DNA of 51,187 nucleotides. Source: Sphingobacteriaceae bacterium (GTDB lineage: Bacteria > Bacteroidota > Bacteroidia > B-17B0 > Aurantibacillaceae). Below the pieces are notes generated by a model, which was not told the origin of the DNA, made no database searches, and saw only the letters and a program-made list of their open reading frames with translations. Below are positions 1 through 8,152 of the stretch, piece after piece (the first letter of the stretch is position 1; every line of letters begins with the position of its first letter). Location: assembly GCA_947453445.1 (NCBI GenBank), contig CANGGP010000018.1, positions 1 through 51,187 of the forward strand. Reading direction: 5' to 3'. The position numbers and the translations under genes are program-made.

Positions 1-393
1 ATCATGCATGGCTTATTGTGGTATTTGCACGCTGATCATCACAAAAAAGATCACGATTCGTGGTTTGAGAGAAACGATTGGTTTTTTCTGATGTACGCCA
101 TCCCCAGTTTTTTTTGTATTCTGTTTGGCGCACTCGATCATTATGCCTGGTACACTTTTGTAGGCTTTGGCATTATGCTGTATGGTTTTGCCTATTTTAT
201 GGTGCACGATGTGATTATTCACCAAAGATTCAAATGGTTTACGCGCTCGAATAATGTTTATGTACTTGCATTAAGAAGGGCACATAAAATGCACCACAAA
301 CACATTGGCAAATATGATGGCGAAAGTTTTGGCATGTTGTTGGTGAAGCCAAAATATTTTGTGGAGGCTTTAAAGCTTCGTCAAAAGGCATAA
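1..393 (+). CDS. crtZ: Beta-carotene hydroxylase (CrtZ), 5' end outside window
   Basis: Di-iron membrane hydroxylase that adds 3-hydroxyl groups to the beta rings of beta-carotene, giving zeaxanthin. The reading frame is open from base 1 (Ile-Met-His-Gly), so the ATG at base 4 is internal and the N-terminus lies upstream. The histidine clusters of the fatty-acid hydroxylase superfamily are present: counting from that ATG, H2, HADHH (9-13), HDVIIH (68-73) and HKMHH (94-98). Hydrophobic segments lie around residues 27-65. About 130 of the usual 150-175 residues are seen. The stop is one base from the crtY start, so the two are co-transcribed; other crt genes probably lie upstream of the window. 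Confidence 0.9.
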   Translation: MMHGLLWYLHADHHKKDHDSWFERNDWFFLMYAIPSFFCILFGALDHYAWYTFVGFGIMLYGFAYFMVHDVIIHQRFKWFTRSNNVYVLALRRAHKMHHKHIGKYDGESFGMLLVKPKYFVEALKLRQKA

Positions 394-394
394 A

Positions 395-1537
395 ATGCGC
401 CAAGATTACGATTATATCATCGCCGGTATGGGCTGCGCAGGCCTCTCGTTGGCGGTGCAATTAAAACAATCAAAAGTTCCTTTTTCGAAAATCTTGTTAA
501 TTGACAAAACACCAAAAAACACCAACGACAGAACCTGGTGTTTTTGGACAAAAACTGAGGAACAGTGGTATGCGCCGATCATACACAAAAAGTGGAATCA
601 TTTAACTTTTGCTGCTGATAAAACAATGTCATTTGATATATCGCCCTATCGTTATTGTTTAATTAGAGGCATCGATTTTTACAATTATTGTTTGAATGAA
701 TTAAGTGGCGACGATCGTTTTGAAATTGTTTATGCCAACATTTTAAAAATAAAAGGTGATGGACATTTGGCCGAACTGCAAACCACACAAACAACTTATA
801 CTGCAAAATTAATTTTTAACAGCGCCATTCAAAAGGTAGATGCAAAGCAAAATCATGTGAATTTTGTACAACATTTTAAGGGATGGAAAGTGGCATTTGA
901 AAAAGAGGTGGTTGATGCGGAGAGCCCGGTTTTTATGGACTTTGGCATAGATCAAAAAAACGATTGTCGTTTTGTTTACACCATTCCATATTCTAAAAAA
1001 GTAGCATTAATTGAATACACCGGATTTTCGAATCATGCCATTTCGGTGGAGGAATATGATGCCGAGATAATGGCTTATATCCACAAAAAGTACAAGGATA
1101 TTGCTTATGAAATTTTAGAAGAAGAGCAGGGGCAAATACCCATGTTTGAAAGTGCGTTTATAAATCCATTTGGACCAAAAGTTGTGAATATAGGCACGGC
1201 GGGCAATGCCAGCAAAGCCAGCAGCGGCTACACTTTTTATTTTATACAGAAAGCGGTGAAAGACATTGTAATGCAATTGCAAAATCAGAATGATAAAATT
1301 AGCCTTGTAAAAAAACCGGCGCGTTTTCATTATTACGACAAGGTGCTTTTGGATGTGTTGAACAAAAAAGAAGTGCCGGCTAAAACGGTGTTTGAAAAAT
1401 TATTTCAAAACAACAAGATCAATGACCTTTTGGATTTTTTGAATGAAGAGAGTACTGTTGTACAGGATTTAAAAATTATCAATAGCTTACCTAAAAAACA
1501 TTTTATTTTTTCGGGGATAAAAAAATTATGGTGTTAG
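395..1537 (+). CDS. crtY: Lycopene beta-cyclase (CrtY type)
   Basis: Flavin-dependent cyclase that closes the beta-ionone rings of lycopene to give beta-carotene, the substrate of the CrtZ encoded just upstream. The 380-residue length fits the bacterial CrtY family. The N-terminal Rossmann motif GMGCAG is at residues 11-16, the acidic end of beta-2 is in LLIDK, and the family signature DRTWCFW is at 45-51. A C-terminal GTAGNASKASSGYTF block matches the conserved GYxF region of lycopene cyclases. The start is one base after the crtZ stop, so translation is likely coupled. No terminator hairpin is visible after the stop. Confidence 0.93.
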   Translation: MRQDYDYIIAGMGCAGLSLAVQLKQSKVPFSKILLIDKTPKNTNDRTWCFWTKTEEQWYAPIIHKKWNHLTFAADKTMSFDISPYRYCLIRGIDFYNYCLNELSGDDRFEIVYANILKIKGDGHLAELQTTQTTYTAKLIFNSAIQKVDAKQNHVNFVQHFKGWKVAFEKEVVDAESPVFMDFGIDQKNDCRFVYTIPYSKKVALIEYTGFSNHAISVEEYDAEIMAYIHKKYKDIAYEILEEEQGQIPMFESAFINPFGPKVVNIGTAGNASKASSGYTFYFIQKAVKDIVMQLQNQNDKISLVKKPARFHYYDKVLLDVLNKKEVPAKTVFEKLFQNNKINDLLDFLNEESTVVQDLKIINSLPKKHFIFSGIKKLWC

Positions 1538-1781
1538 AATTGAAATTAGCTTATTACTTTTTTTTCGCTAAACGCAGATAATTGTTCAATCGGAATATTT
1601 AAAAAGCAAACATTTTTATTAACCTACTAATTGAAAGGTGCATTTTTCCGGATTCAATTTTACAAATGGTGCTTTCTGAGACGCCAATGCCCTTGGCAAC
1701 ATTAATTATTTTGAATCCGGCAGTAGTTCTTGCTATTTTTAGAAATTTACCAATTTCCAAATCAATATTATCGGGTTTCAT
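1526..1781 (-). pseudogene. XRE-type HTH regulator with a frameshift in an A5 run
   Basis: A short helix-turn-helix protein of the Cro/XRE type. The start is taken at the ATG ending at 1781 (MKPDNIDLEIGKFLK) rather than a TTG at 1817, because 1807-1814 looks like its -7 promoter element. The HTH reads VAKGIGVSESTICKIESGKM. The frame stops at 1599 after LIKMFAF, but adding one base in the run 1601-1605 continues it as FLNIPIEQLSAFSEKK and on to a stop at 1526-1528, the expected fifth helix of such domains. This is therefore a one-base deletion or a sequencing error. The restored gene would overlap the last bases of crtY on the opposite strand. Target unknown. Confidence 0.6.
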
Positions 1782-1806
1782 AATTTGAATAGGGTTTAAA
1801 TTTATT

Positions 1807-1814
1807 TGAAGATA
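1807..1814 (-). promoter_or_regulatory. Possible -7 element of the XRE gene
   Basis: Read on the minus strand this is TATCTTCA, six of eight matches to the Bacteroidetes -7 element TATCTTTG, 26 bases before the ATG ending at 1781. It overlaps the alternative TTG start at 1817, which argues for the shorter protein. Confidence 0.3.
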
Positions 1815-1873
1815 CAATAAAATTTGTACTAACCGAAATTTGGGTTATTTCATTTTGCAAGTTTTTCAAAATT

Positions 1874-1890
1874 TAGGCCATGAGGGCCTA
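1874..1890. promoter_or_regulatory. GC-rich inverted repeat between divergent HTH remnants
   Basis: TAGGCC-ATGAG-GGCCTA, perfect 6-base arms around a 5-base centre, in otherwise very AT-rich DNA between two divergent XRE-type genes. It could be a regulator operator; this is inferred from symmetry and position only. Confidence 0.3.
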
Positions 1891-1916
1891 TTCACGTTAC
1901 ATTCATTTTATAAAAA

Positions 1917-2147
1917 TTTGGTAGGTGAATAAAACAAATTCGCAGAGAGGAAGGCATCAAGCAAAATTAATTACCTTTCGAATTAGGTTGAAGGGTAAAT
2001 CAAATAGGGCGAATTGAGCGGGGTGAAATAAATATAAGCCTGACACAAATACTCATGATTGCAAAAGCGCTGAATACCGAGCCCTATGAGTTGTTAAAAG
2101 TAAAAAAGGCAACTCTTAGAATAAATCCTAATATTCACTCATTCTAA
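1917..2147 (+). pseudogene. Decayed XRE-family HTH regulator with in-frame stops
   Basis: One frame reads through as a recognisable XRE helix-turn-helix protein with stops at about 1926, 1968 and 1989. The readable pieces are IKQIRREEGIKQN, then LPFELG, then RVNQIGRIERGEINISL, then TQILMIAKALNTEPYELL, followed by a short tail to the stop at 2145-2147. The conserved recognition-helix end (RIERGE), the following S-L and the A-K-A-L-N helix are all in the right order and spacing, so this is a dead gene and not chance similarity. It is divergent from the frameshifted XRE gene at 1526-1781. The remainder of 1782-2152 holds no other gene I can see. Confidence 0.65.
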
Positions 2148-2152
2148 CAAAC

Positions 2153-3814
2153 CTATTCTTTAATAAACTTAATTGTTTTTTGCGAAAATTGATTTTGAAT
2201 TTTTACAAAGTAAACGCCTGCGTTTAAAAACGAAACATCAAGACTTTGGTTTAAATCTGCATAATTTTTTTGATAAATGCTTTGGCCTAGAGTATTGTAT
2301 ATCTCTAAACTGGCAATTTTAAATGTTTGCGAATTAAAATTTAATACGGATGATGCTGGGTTAGGGAAAATATTTATTTCATTCTTTTCTAAAAATGATT
2401 CTTGAATGCCAACACCGTTGAGGAGTTTAATTTTGGCCATGAAAGAAGGCGCTTGTGATGTGTTTGATATTGTATAAGAGCCACAGACTAAATCTAATTG
2501 GTTGGTGCCCACTATATAGCCATTATTGTTTGCGTCCATCGAGATGGAAAAAGGAATTATATTACTAAATGATGTTGAATTAGGGCGACTTGATATCAAT
2601 ATGCACCAATCTTTGCCATGTGCATCAAATGCGGCAAAGAATAAATTATTAACTGTATTGCTACTTGCAACAGAATAATTACTGGTGGATAGCACGCTGC
2701 TTGAGCTGGTACCAGTTGCATAAACATAATTATTTTGATTTACGGCTAAGCTACCAATTCTGCCCCCATTGTTGCCGCTTATTAATTTGCTCCAATTATA
2801 ATTACCCAAACTATCTATTTGGGAAATTAAGCAATCGTTATTTTGACTTGCGTAGGTATTTGAACCTATACTTAAAGCAGATGAACTAAAAGAAATACCT
2901 AAATAAATTGCGTTTGTATTAAGTGCAGCAAGTTTTGGGTTGGATACATCCGCATTTGAAAACGTTTTCAACCATTTTATATTACCCATTGAATTCATTA
3001 GTGTAACAAAACCCAAATTGGTCGTGCCAGTAGGGTTTGAAATAGTGTAGTTTTCAATTGTCAATGATGGACTGGTTGTGCTGCCAGCAAAACAAACATC
3101 ATCGTTTTTTTGAACTATTAAATCGGAGAGAAAATCGTAACTTGGTGCACTATAAAATTTTACCCAATTTAAATTAGCATTTATGTCGAAACTAGCCATA
3201 AAAAAATCTGTATTTTGACTAACAAAAGTATTGTTACTTATAGAAAGAGTAGAACTTAATAGACTCGAACCATAAATTAGAACTGAATTTGTGCCAACTT
3301 TTATTTTCAATGAAATAGCAGAAAGATAATTGGTATGTCCGATAAATTTTAAAAACAAAAGATTTCCATTACTATCAAATTTGGAAATAAATGGAACAAT
3401 ATCGGGAAACGAAAACGCGCCTGAATTTGAAAAAGTAGAACTTCCGATTGTAACTAAAGTGCCTTCGGTCATGCCTGTCAGAAATAAATTGCCGCTACCA
3501 TCAATAGAAATCCCGCTAAATACTTCTCCGGCATTTCCGCTGATGACAACCGACCATAAAACATTGCCATTATTATCATATTTAATCAATACTCCGTCTC
3601 CATTAATTGGATTATACGTTGTGGTTCCAATCACAGTATTTGCTTGCCCTATTGAACCAACAACATAAGTATTGCCGCTATTATCTGTTACGTTTTGATA
3701 TGCTGTAAATCCATTTACTCCACCTTTTAACCAATCCCATTTGTAGTTTTGAGAATTAACGCTTAAATAAATTGAAGAAAATAATGTTATGAGTGGAATT
3801 AATAGACTTTTCAT
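2153..3814 (-). CDS. Secreted SBBP-like repeat protein with T9SS sorting domain
   Basis: A 553-residue exported protein. An N-terminal signal peptide (MKSLLIPLITLFSSIYLSVNS, cleaved before Gln) is followed by about 430 residues of repeating units such as GNTYVVGSI, GNLFLTGMT and NNGYIVGTN separated by GNxxW-type strands, as in SBBP/beta-propeller repeats. The last ~75 residues, beginning IFPNPASSVLNF and including LNAGVYFVKI, are a type A T9SS C-terminal sorting domain, so the protein should be carried across the outer membrane and anchored or released. Substrate and role are unknown. A TTG / TACATTTA promoter pair lies just upstream. The neighbouring minus-strand gene is another T9SS cargo, 99 bases away. 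Confidence 0.8.
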   Translation of the reverse strand: MKSLLIPLITLFSSIYLSVNSQNYKWDWLKGGVNGFTAYQNVTDNSGNTYVVGSIGQANTVIGTTTYNPINGDGVLIKYDNNGNVLWSVVISGNAGEVFSGISIDGSGNLFLTGMTEGTLVTIGSSTFSNSGAFSFPDIVPFISKFDSNGNLLFLKFIGHTNYLSAISLKIKVGTNSVLIYGSSLLSSTLSISNNTFVSQNTDFFMASFDINANLNWVKFYSAPSYDFLSDLIVQKNDDVCFAGSTTSPSLTIENYTISNPTGTTNLGFVTLMNSMGNIKWLKTFSNADVSNPKLAALNTNAIYLGISFSSSALSIGSNTYASQNNDCLISQIDSLGNYNWSKLISGNNGGRIGSLAVNQNNYVYATGTSSSSVLSTSNYSVASSNTVNNLFFAAFDAHGKDWCILISSRPNSTSFSNIIPFSISMDANNNGYIVGTNQLDLVCGSYTISNTSQAPSFMAKIKLLNGVGIQESFLEKNEINIFPNPASSVLNFNSQTFKIASLEIYNTLGQSIYQKNYADLNQSLDVSFLNAGVYFVKIQNQFSQKTIKFIKE

Positions 3815-3830
3815 AAAAGTATGACTATAG

Positions 3831-3861
3831 TAAATGTAATTTTATTAATTTAAAAAAACAA
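3831..3861 (-). promoter_or_regulatory. Probable Bacteroidetes-type promoter of the SBBP protein
   Basis: On the minus strand, TTG (plus 3859-3861) lies 20 bases before TACATTTA (plus 3831-3838), one mismatch from TAnnTTTG. The ATG follows 17 bases later. Spacing fits the -33/-7 arrangement of Bacteroidetes sigma-ABfr promoters. Confidence 0.4.
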
Positions 3862-3913
3862 TCTTTAAACAAAAATGCAATCTTGAAATTTTCAAGCTTT
3901 ATTTCTGTAGCTA

Positions 3914-5710
3914 TTATCTCGTAATAATAACTTTACCAAATTTATTAAATTCATTACATGAAACTTCCCAAAAATAAGTTCCATTCTCGAGATTCTGAAC
4001 ATCGGTTTTAATATGTTGCTCTTCACTTCCATTCAAATCGTCTTTTTTTATGGTTTTTACTACTCTTCCGCTTATGTCGAATAACTGAATCAATATAGAT
4101 CCGCCTGATTTGTTAATGAAATTAAAATTGAGTTCATTTTGAGCTGGGTTAGGATTCACTGACACTTTGCAACTATTATTTTCTAAATTATGAAGGTCTG
4201 TGATAGCCGCACGGTTAGAGGTATTTGTATTAAAATACAAGTATGCATATTTAGAAGTTGAGCTGCAAGGATTACGAAGTGTAACAATTAGTCTATAATA
4301 CTTAAATGCTATACTTGTTGTTTGAGAAACGAAATATGATTTGAAGCCACTATAGCCTCCGCTTGGAGAACTAATGTTACAAGTGGGTGCGGTAGAAGGA
4401 GGTGTAGTGAGCCAAGTAGAAAGAGGGGCACAAAAATTATTTAAATTCAAATTAGTTACTGTGTTGTTATTGAACCAGTTTCTATCTTCATTTATAATTA
4501 CAGGACCAATTGGGATGCCTAGTAAATTATCAAACTCCACAACATTTACATTCAATGTCGTTATATTTCCTGTGTTACCTGTAACTGTGAAACTAATAGA
4601 TTGAGAACCTACATTATTTGGAGTATTTATGTTCGTTGATGCAGGTAAATAACAATTTCCTCCGCCACAGAAACCTAGATTTGTGTTATTATAATCAAAA
4701 ATTTCTAAACTAAAATTCGGCGAAATCCCCGATAACACCCTCACATATGTTGAGGCGCTTGTCTTGTTCCCGCAACAATCTGTAACAATGGCAGTAAGTT
4801 TGTAGTAACCGGGTTTGGTGGTTAAGCCTTGTTCGTATTTGTCTTTTAAATCCAACAAATCAAAATTAGTAAGCGGATTAGCGCTGCTTAACGGAAAAGG
4901 AATGGAACCAAAAAAATGAAAACCAGCGGGATCTTCATCACAGTTTTTAGTTACCGGATCATATTTGATATCAATGCCGCACGCTTCACCGGATTCTAAA
5001 TTTAAATTAAGATTTATATGGTCACAATTGTACACTTCTTGCCAGTTATTAGGGTCGCAATTGGGATGAAATTGGCCGTTGATGTTCATACCGCTAATGG
5101 CAATGTTTGGATTGGTAAATTTCCAATAATCTTCTCCATCAATTTGATCAGGCAAGGTATAAACATTGTCATATGTTCGAAATAAAAACGTTTTATCAGC
5201 CTGATTTGCAGTTAAGGGGCTCGCGTCGTTCGGATTTAAATCAATACCCGCTCCTGCTGTGACGTCGAGTTGAACTGTATTAAATGACTGGGTATTGTCG
5301 TCGTATTCAACATAATATCTATGTCCGTATTGACATGTTGGATTGTTAAAGGCATAACATATATAGCTAACAAATGGTAAACAACATACATCAACATGAT
5401 AACTTACAATATCTGATAATAATGTAATACCTTGAATACTTTTTGATACTTGACATAAAATATCGCCTGAACCAGTGTTATTTATATCTACCGTAATCGA
5501 ATTTGCATTTGATGATGTGCCTTGGCTTATTTGTAAAAAACTAGGTAATGTCCAATTATAGGTTGCGCCTGAAGCAACAGCGGCGGGAACTGTTACTTGA
5601 TAAGTAAATGGGGAAATATTGTTGGAAAAATTACAGCCAAAATCGCTATAGCCGGTAATTGGAGTGATTGGCCCTATTTTCAATAACCCACTCTTTGGCG
5701 CTAATGCCAA
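3914..5710 (-). CDS. T9SS-sorted surface protein, apparently lacking its 5' end
   Basis: A 598-residue frame beginning only at a TTG (5710), with no ATG upstream before the in-frame stop at 5768-5770. No signal peptide is visible at the start or in the short upstream extension, yet the C-terminus (VNPNPAQNELNF through NGTYFWEVSCNEFNKFGKVI) is a standard type A T9SS sorting domain that needs Sec export first. The body has Cys-rich Ig/PKD-like segments (for example FRTYDNVYTLPDQIDGEDYW). It is most simply a truncated or frameshifted remnant of a larger adhesin; an ATG in another frame at 5757 gives a 13-codon peptide and does not obviously supply a signal sequence. It starts 78 bases after the glutaminyl cyclase stop. 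Confidence 0.6.
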   Translation of the reverse strand: MALAPKSGLLKIGPITPITGYSDFGCNFSNNISPFTYQVTVPAAVASGATYNWTLPSFLQISQGTSSNANSITVDINNTGSGDILCQVSKSIQGITLLSDIVSYHVDVCCLPFVSYICYAFNNPTCQYGHRYYVEYDDNTQSFNTVQLDVTAGAGIDLNPNDASPLTANQADKTFLFRTYDNVYTLPDQIDGEDYWKFTNPNIAISGMNINGQFHPNCDPNNWQEVYNCDHINLNLNLESGEACGIDIKYDPVTKNCDEDPAGFHFFGSIPFPLSSANPLTNFDLLDLKDKYEQGLTTKPGYYKLTAIVTDCCGNKTSASTYVRVLSGISPNFSLEIFDYNNTNLGFCGGGNCYLPASTNINTPNNVGSQSISFTVTGNTGNITTLNVNVVEFDNLLGIPIGPVIINEDRNWFNNNTVTNLNLNNFCAPLSTWLTTPPSTAPTCNISSPSGGYSGFKSYFVSQTTSIAFKYYRLIVTLRNPCSSTSKYAYLYFNTNTSNRAAITDLHNLENNSCKVSVNPNPAQNELNFNFINKSGGSILIQLFDISGRVVKTIKKDDLNGSEEQHIKTDVQNLENGTYFWEVSCNEFNKFGKVIITR

Positions 5711-5787
5711 ATAATTTATTGTTCCTTCAAAAAAATGCCCAAAAAAATATAAGGCATGACAAGTTAATTAGGCTAATCAGCCTTCCG

Positions 5788-6645
5788 CTAAATCTTTATC
5801 TCATACAAATACGGCCACAGCTTGCCTGTGATGTATATTTTGTTTGCATCCTTGTCGTAGGCAATACCATTCATTTCAAGCAGGTTGATGTTTTTTGCTT
5901 TGGCATCGCGGTACAAATCGTCTAAGTCGAATTTACCCAGCACCTTTCCGGTATTGGGATCAATTTTTACAATGAATTGGGTCATCCATACATTGGCATA
6001 AATAAAGCCATTGATAAATTCTAATTCATTTAAATGCTCAAGGGCAAAACCGTTTTCAGTCACCTGAATTGTTTTGGTGCTTTGAAAATTACTTGGATTG
6101 ATATAAGTTAAATTTTCGGTGCCATCGCTCATGATAATGGAGGTGCCATCGGTGGTCATGCCCCAGCCTTCTTTGTTGGTATAATTAAATTGAATTTTTT
6201 TCTCGAATGTATTGGCATCGTAAACAAAGGCCACTTGATTGGTGTAGGTTAATTGATACAATAAATTATTCATCACAATGATGCCTTCACCAAAATAAAT
6301 TTTTTTGTCGATTTCAATTTTCTTTTTGAATTCGCCGGTTTTTAAATCGGCAATACCAACGGCAGAGCGGGTTTGGTTTAAATATTCGGGCGCTCCTGTG
6401 CTTTCGAGCAGTTGCCCTTTGTAAAACAATAGTCCTTCGGTAAATGAATTTATATCGTGCGGATATTTTGCCACAAGTGAATACGAAAGCATGGGCACCA
6501 ATTCGATGTTTTTATTTTCTTGGGGTGCCGTTTCAGTTTTTTTCTCAGGTTGATTTGGTTCACAAGCGGCCACAACAATGGCAAGCAGCGTTATTCCAAT
6601 CCACCTCGAAAAATTAATTTTATTATAAAGTCCAGCTGCTTCCAT
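5788..6645 (-). CDS. Lipoprotein glutaminyl-peptide cyclotransferase (plant/bacterial type)
   Basis: Predicted to convert N-terminal glutamine of exported proteins to pyroglutamate. Residues 1-28 form a lipoprotein signal ending in the lipobox VVAAC (Cys28), so the enzyme should be membrane anchored outside the cytoplasm. The mature part matches the beta-propeller Glu_cyclase_2 family: YPHDINSFTEGL at 61-72, GEGI, GWGMTTDG, NELEFINGFIYANVW, and NGIAYD plus ITGKLWP near the end. The start overlaps the 3' end of cysS by 23 bases, so the two genes are probably one transcript. Its presence fits the many exported proteins in this window whose predicted mature N-terminus is Gln. Confidence 0.88.
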   Translation of the reverse strand: MEAAGLYNKINFSRWIGITLLAIVVAACEPNQPEKKTETAPQENKNIELVPMLSYSLVAKYPHDINSFTEGLLFYKGQLLESTGAPEYLNQTRSAVGIADLKTGEFKKKIEIDKKIYFGEGIIVMNNLLYQLTYTNQVAFVYDANTFEKKIQFNYTNKEGWGMTTDGTSIIMSDGTENLTYINPSNFQSTKTIQVTENGFALEHLNELEFINGFIYANVWMTQFIVKIDPNTGKVLGKFDLDDLYRDAKAKNINLLEMNGIAYDKDANKIYITGKLWPYLYEIKI

Positions 6646-8086
6646 CTTTTGAATCTTTGATTTGAAATCCTGAAGCGATTAATTGGTTTCGAATATCGTC
6701 GCTTAATTGAAAATTCTTGTCTTGTTTAGCTTTTGCACGAAGGTTCAAAACCATGGTCATGACTTGGTTTAAAGCCGCTTGTAATTTTTGGTTGCCTTCT
6801 TCTTCTTTTAGTCCGAGTACATCAAAAACAAAATCTTGGTAAATGCTTTTTAAAAGATCGATATCGGCTTGCGTTAAATTTAATTTATTGTCGTTGGCTG
6901 AATTGATGATTCGAACGGCATCGAACAATTGGGCAATTAATACTGAGGTATTAAAATCATCGTTCATGGCCTCGTAGCATTTGTTTTTTAATGCTGCAAT
7001 GTCTTCATCGGATGTGGCTGAGGCTTTTAAATTTTGCAATGTTTTGTAGGCATCCATTAAGCGAGCAAAACCTTTTTCGCTGGCCTGAAGCGCTTCATTG
7101 CTAAAATCAAGCGTGCTGCGGTAATGTGTTTGCAACATAAAAAACTTTACGGCCATGGGCTCATAACCTTTTTCCAACAAAGGATGATTTCCCGTAAAAA
7201 GTTCTAAAGGTAAAAAACCATTGCCGGCGCTTTTGCTCATGCGCACACCGTTAACCGTTAGCATGTTGGTATGCATCCAATAATTGACGGGCGCAGTATG
7301 ATAACAAGCTTGTGATTGGGCAATTTCATTGGTGTGGTGCGTGGCTTGTAAATCCATACCGCCACCATGAATATCAAAAGTATCGCCGAGGTATTTTCTG
7401 CTCATGGCCGAACATTCAATGTGCCAGCCGGGAAATCCCCAGCCCCATGGCGAGGGCCATTTCATGAGGGTTTCAGGCTTGGCCTTGATCCAAAGGGCAA
7501 AATCCAATCGCCCTTTTTTTTCATCTTGGCCGCTTAGTTCACGGGTGCCTTCCAATAACTCTTCAAGTTTTCTGTTGGTGAGTAAACCGTAATTATAAGA
7601 TGTGTTGTATTTTTCTACGTCGAAATAAACATTGCCATTTTTTTCATAAGCAAGTCCGTTTGCCATGATTTCTTTAATCATTTCAATTTGTTCGCTGATG
7701 TGGCCTGTGGCTGTAGGTTCGATGCTTGGCGGCAAGGTGTTGAACAATTGCATGATGGTTCTAAATCCAACCGTATATTTTTGAACAATTTCCATGGGTT
7801 CTAATTGTTCGAGTTTTGCTTTTTTCGCAAACTTGTCGTCACCTTCATCGCGGTCGCCTTCCAAATGGCCGGCATCGGTAATGTTGCGCACGTAACGCAC
7901 TTTGTAACCAAGGTGCAAAAGGTAACGGTAAATTAAATCGAAAGAAATAAATGTTCGGCAATTGCCTAAATGCACATCGCTGTATACCGTTGGTCCGCAA
8001 ACATATAATCCTACAAAAGGTGGATTAATGGCGTTGAATTCTTCTTTTTTTCTGCTTAATGTGTTGTATAAATAAAGGCCTTGCAT
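6623..8086 (-). CDS. cysS: Cysteinyl-tRNA synthetase
   Basis: Class I aminoacyl-tRNA synthetase that charges tRNA-Cys. From the ATG ending at 8086 the protein has 487 residues, normal for the family. The first zinc cysteine is in YVCGPTVYSDVHLGN (Cys30), where HLGN (39-42) is the HIGH motif; a second zinc site is WHIECSAMS; RMSKSAGN is the KMSKS motif. The C-terminal helical anticodon domain is complete. An upstream TTG at 8095 would add MCI only and sits at the end of the preceding terminator, so the ATG is preferred. The glutaminyl cyclase gene overlaps its end. Confidence 0.96.
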   Translation of the reverse strand: MQGLYLYNTLSRKKEEFNAINPPFVGLYVCGPTVYSDVHLGNCRTFISFDLIYRYLLHLGYKVRYVRNITDAGHLEGDRDEGDDKFAKKAKLEQLEPMEIVQKYTVGFRTIMQLFNTLPPSIEPTATGHISEQIEMIKEIMANGLAYEKNGNVYFDVEKYNTSYNYGLLTNRKLEELLEGTRELSGQDEKKGRLDFALWIKAKPETLMKWPSPWGWGFPGWHIECSAMSRKYLGDTFDIHGGGMDLQATHHTNEIAQSQACYHTAPVNYWMHTNMLTVNGVRMSKSAGNGFLPLELFTGNHPLLEKGYEPMAVKFFMLQTHYRSTLDFSNEALQASEKGFARLMDAYKTLQNLKASATSDEDIAALKNKCYEAMNDDFNTSVLIAQLFDAVRIINSANDNKLNLTQADIDLLKSIYQDFVFDVLGLKEEEGNQKLQAALNQVMTMVLNLRAKAKQDKNFQLSDDIRNQLIASGFQIKDSKDGSSWTL

Positions 8087-8103
8087 AATGCACAAAGTAA
8101 GGC

Positions 8104-8133
8104 AAAAAAAAAGACTGTAAAAAATTTACAGTC
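8104..8133 (-). terminator. Intrinsic terminator after the MerR-B12 gene
   Basis: GACTGTAAA / TTTACAGTC arms (8113-8121 and 8125-8133) around AAA, followed on the minus strand by a nine-T run (plus 8104-8112). It lies 20 bases after the regulator's stop and separates it from cysS. Confidence 0.88.
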
Positions 8134-8152
8134 TCATTAGGCAAGTAGCCAA

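Noticed and set aside
3330-3668. Plus-strand frame of 112 codons inside the SBBP protein gene
   Set aside because: It is the shadow of a repeat-rich secreted protein on the other strand and has Pro/Leu-rich composition typical of such shadows.
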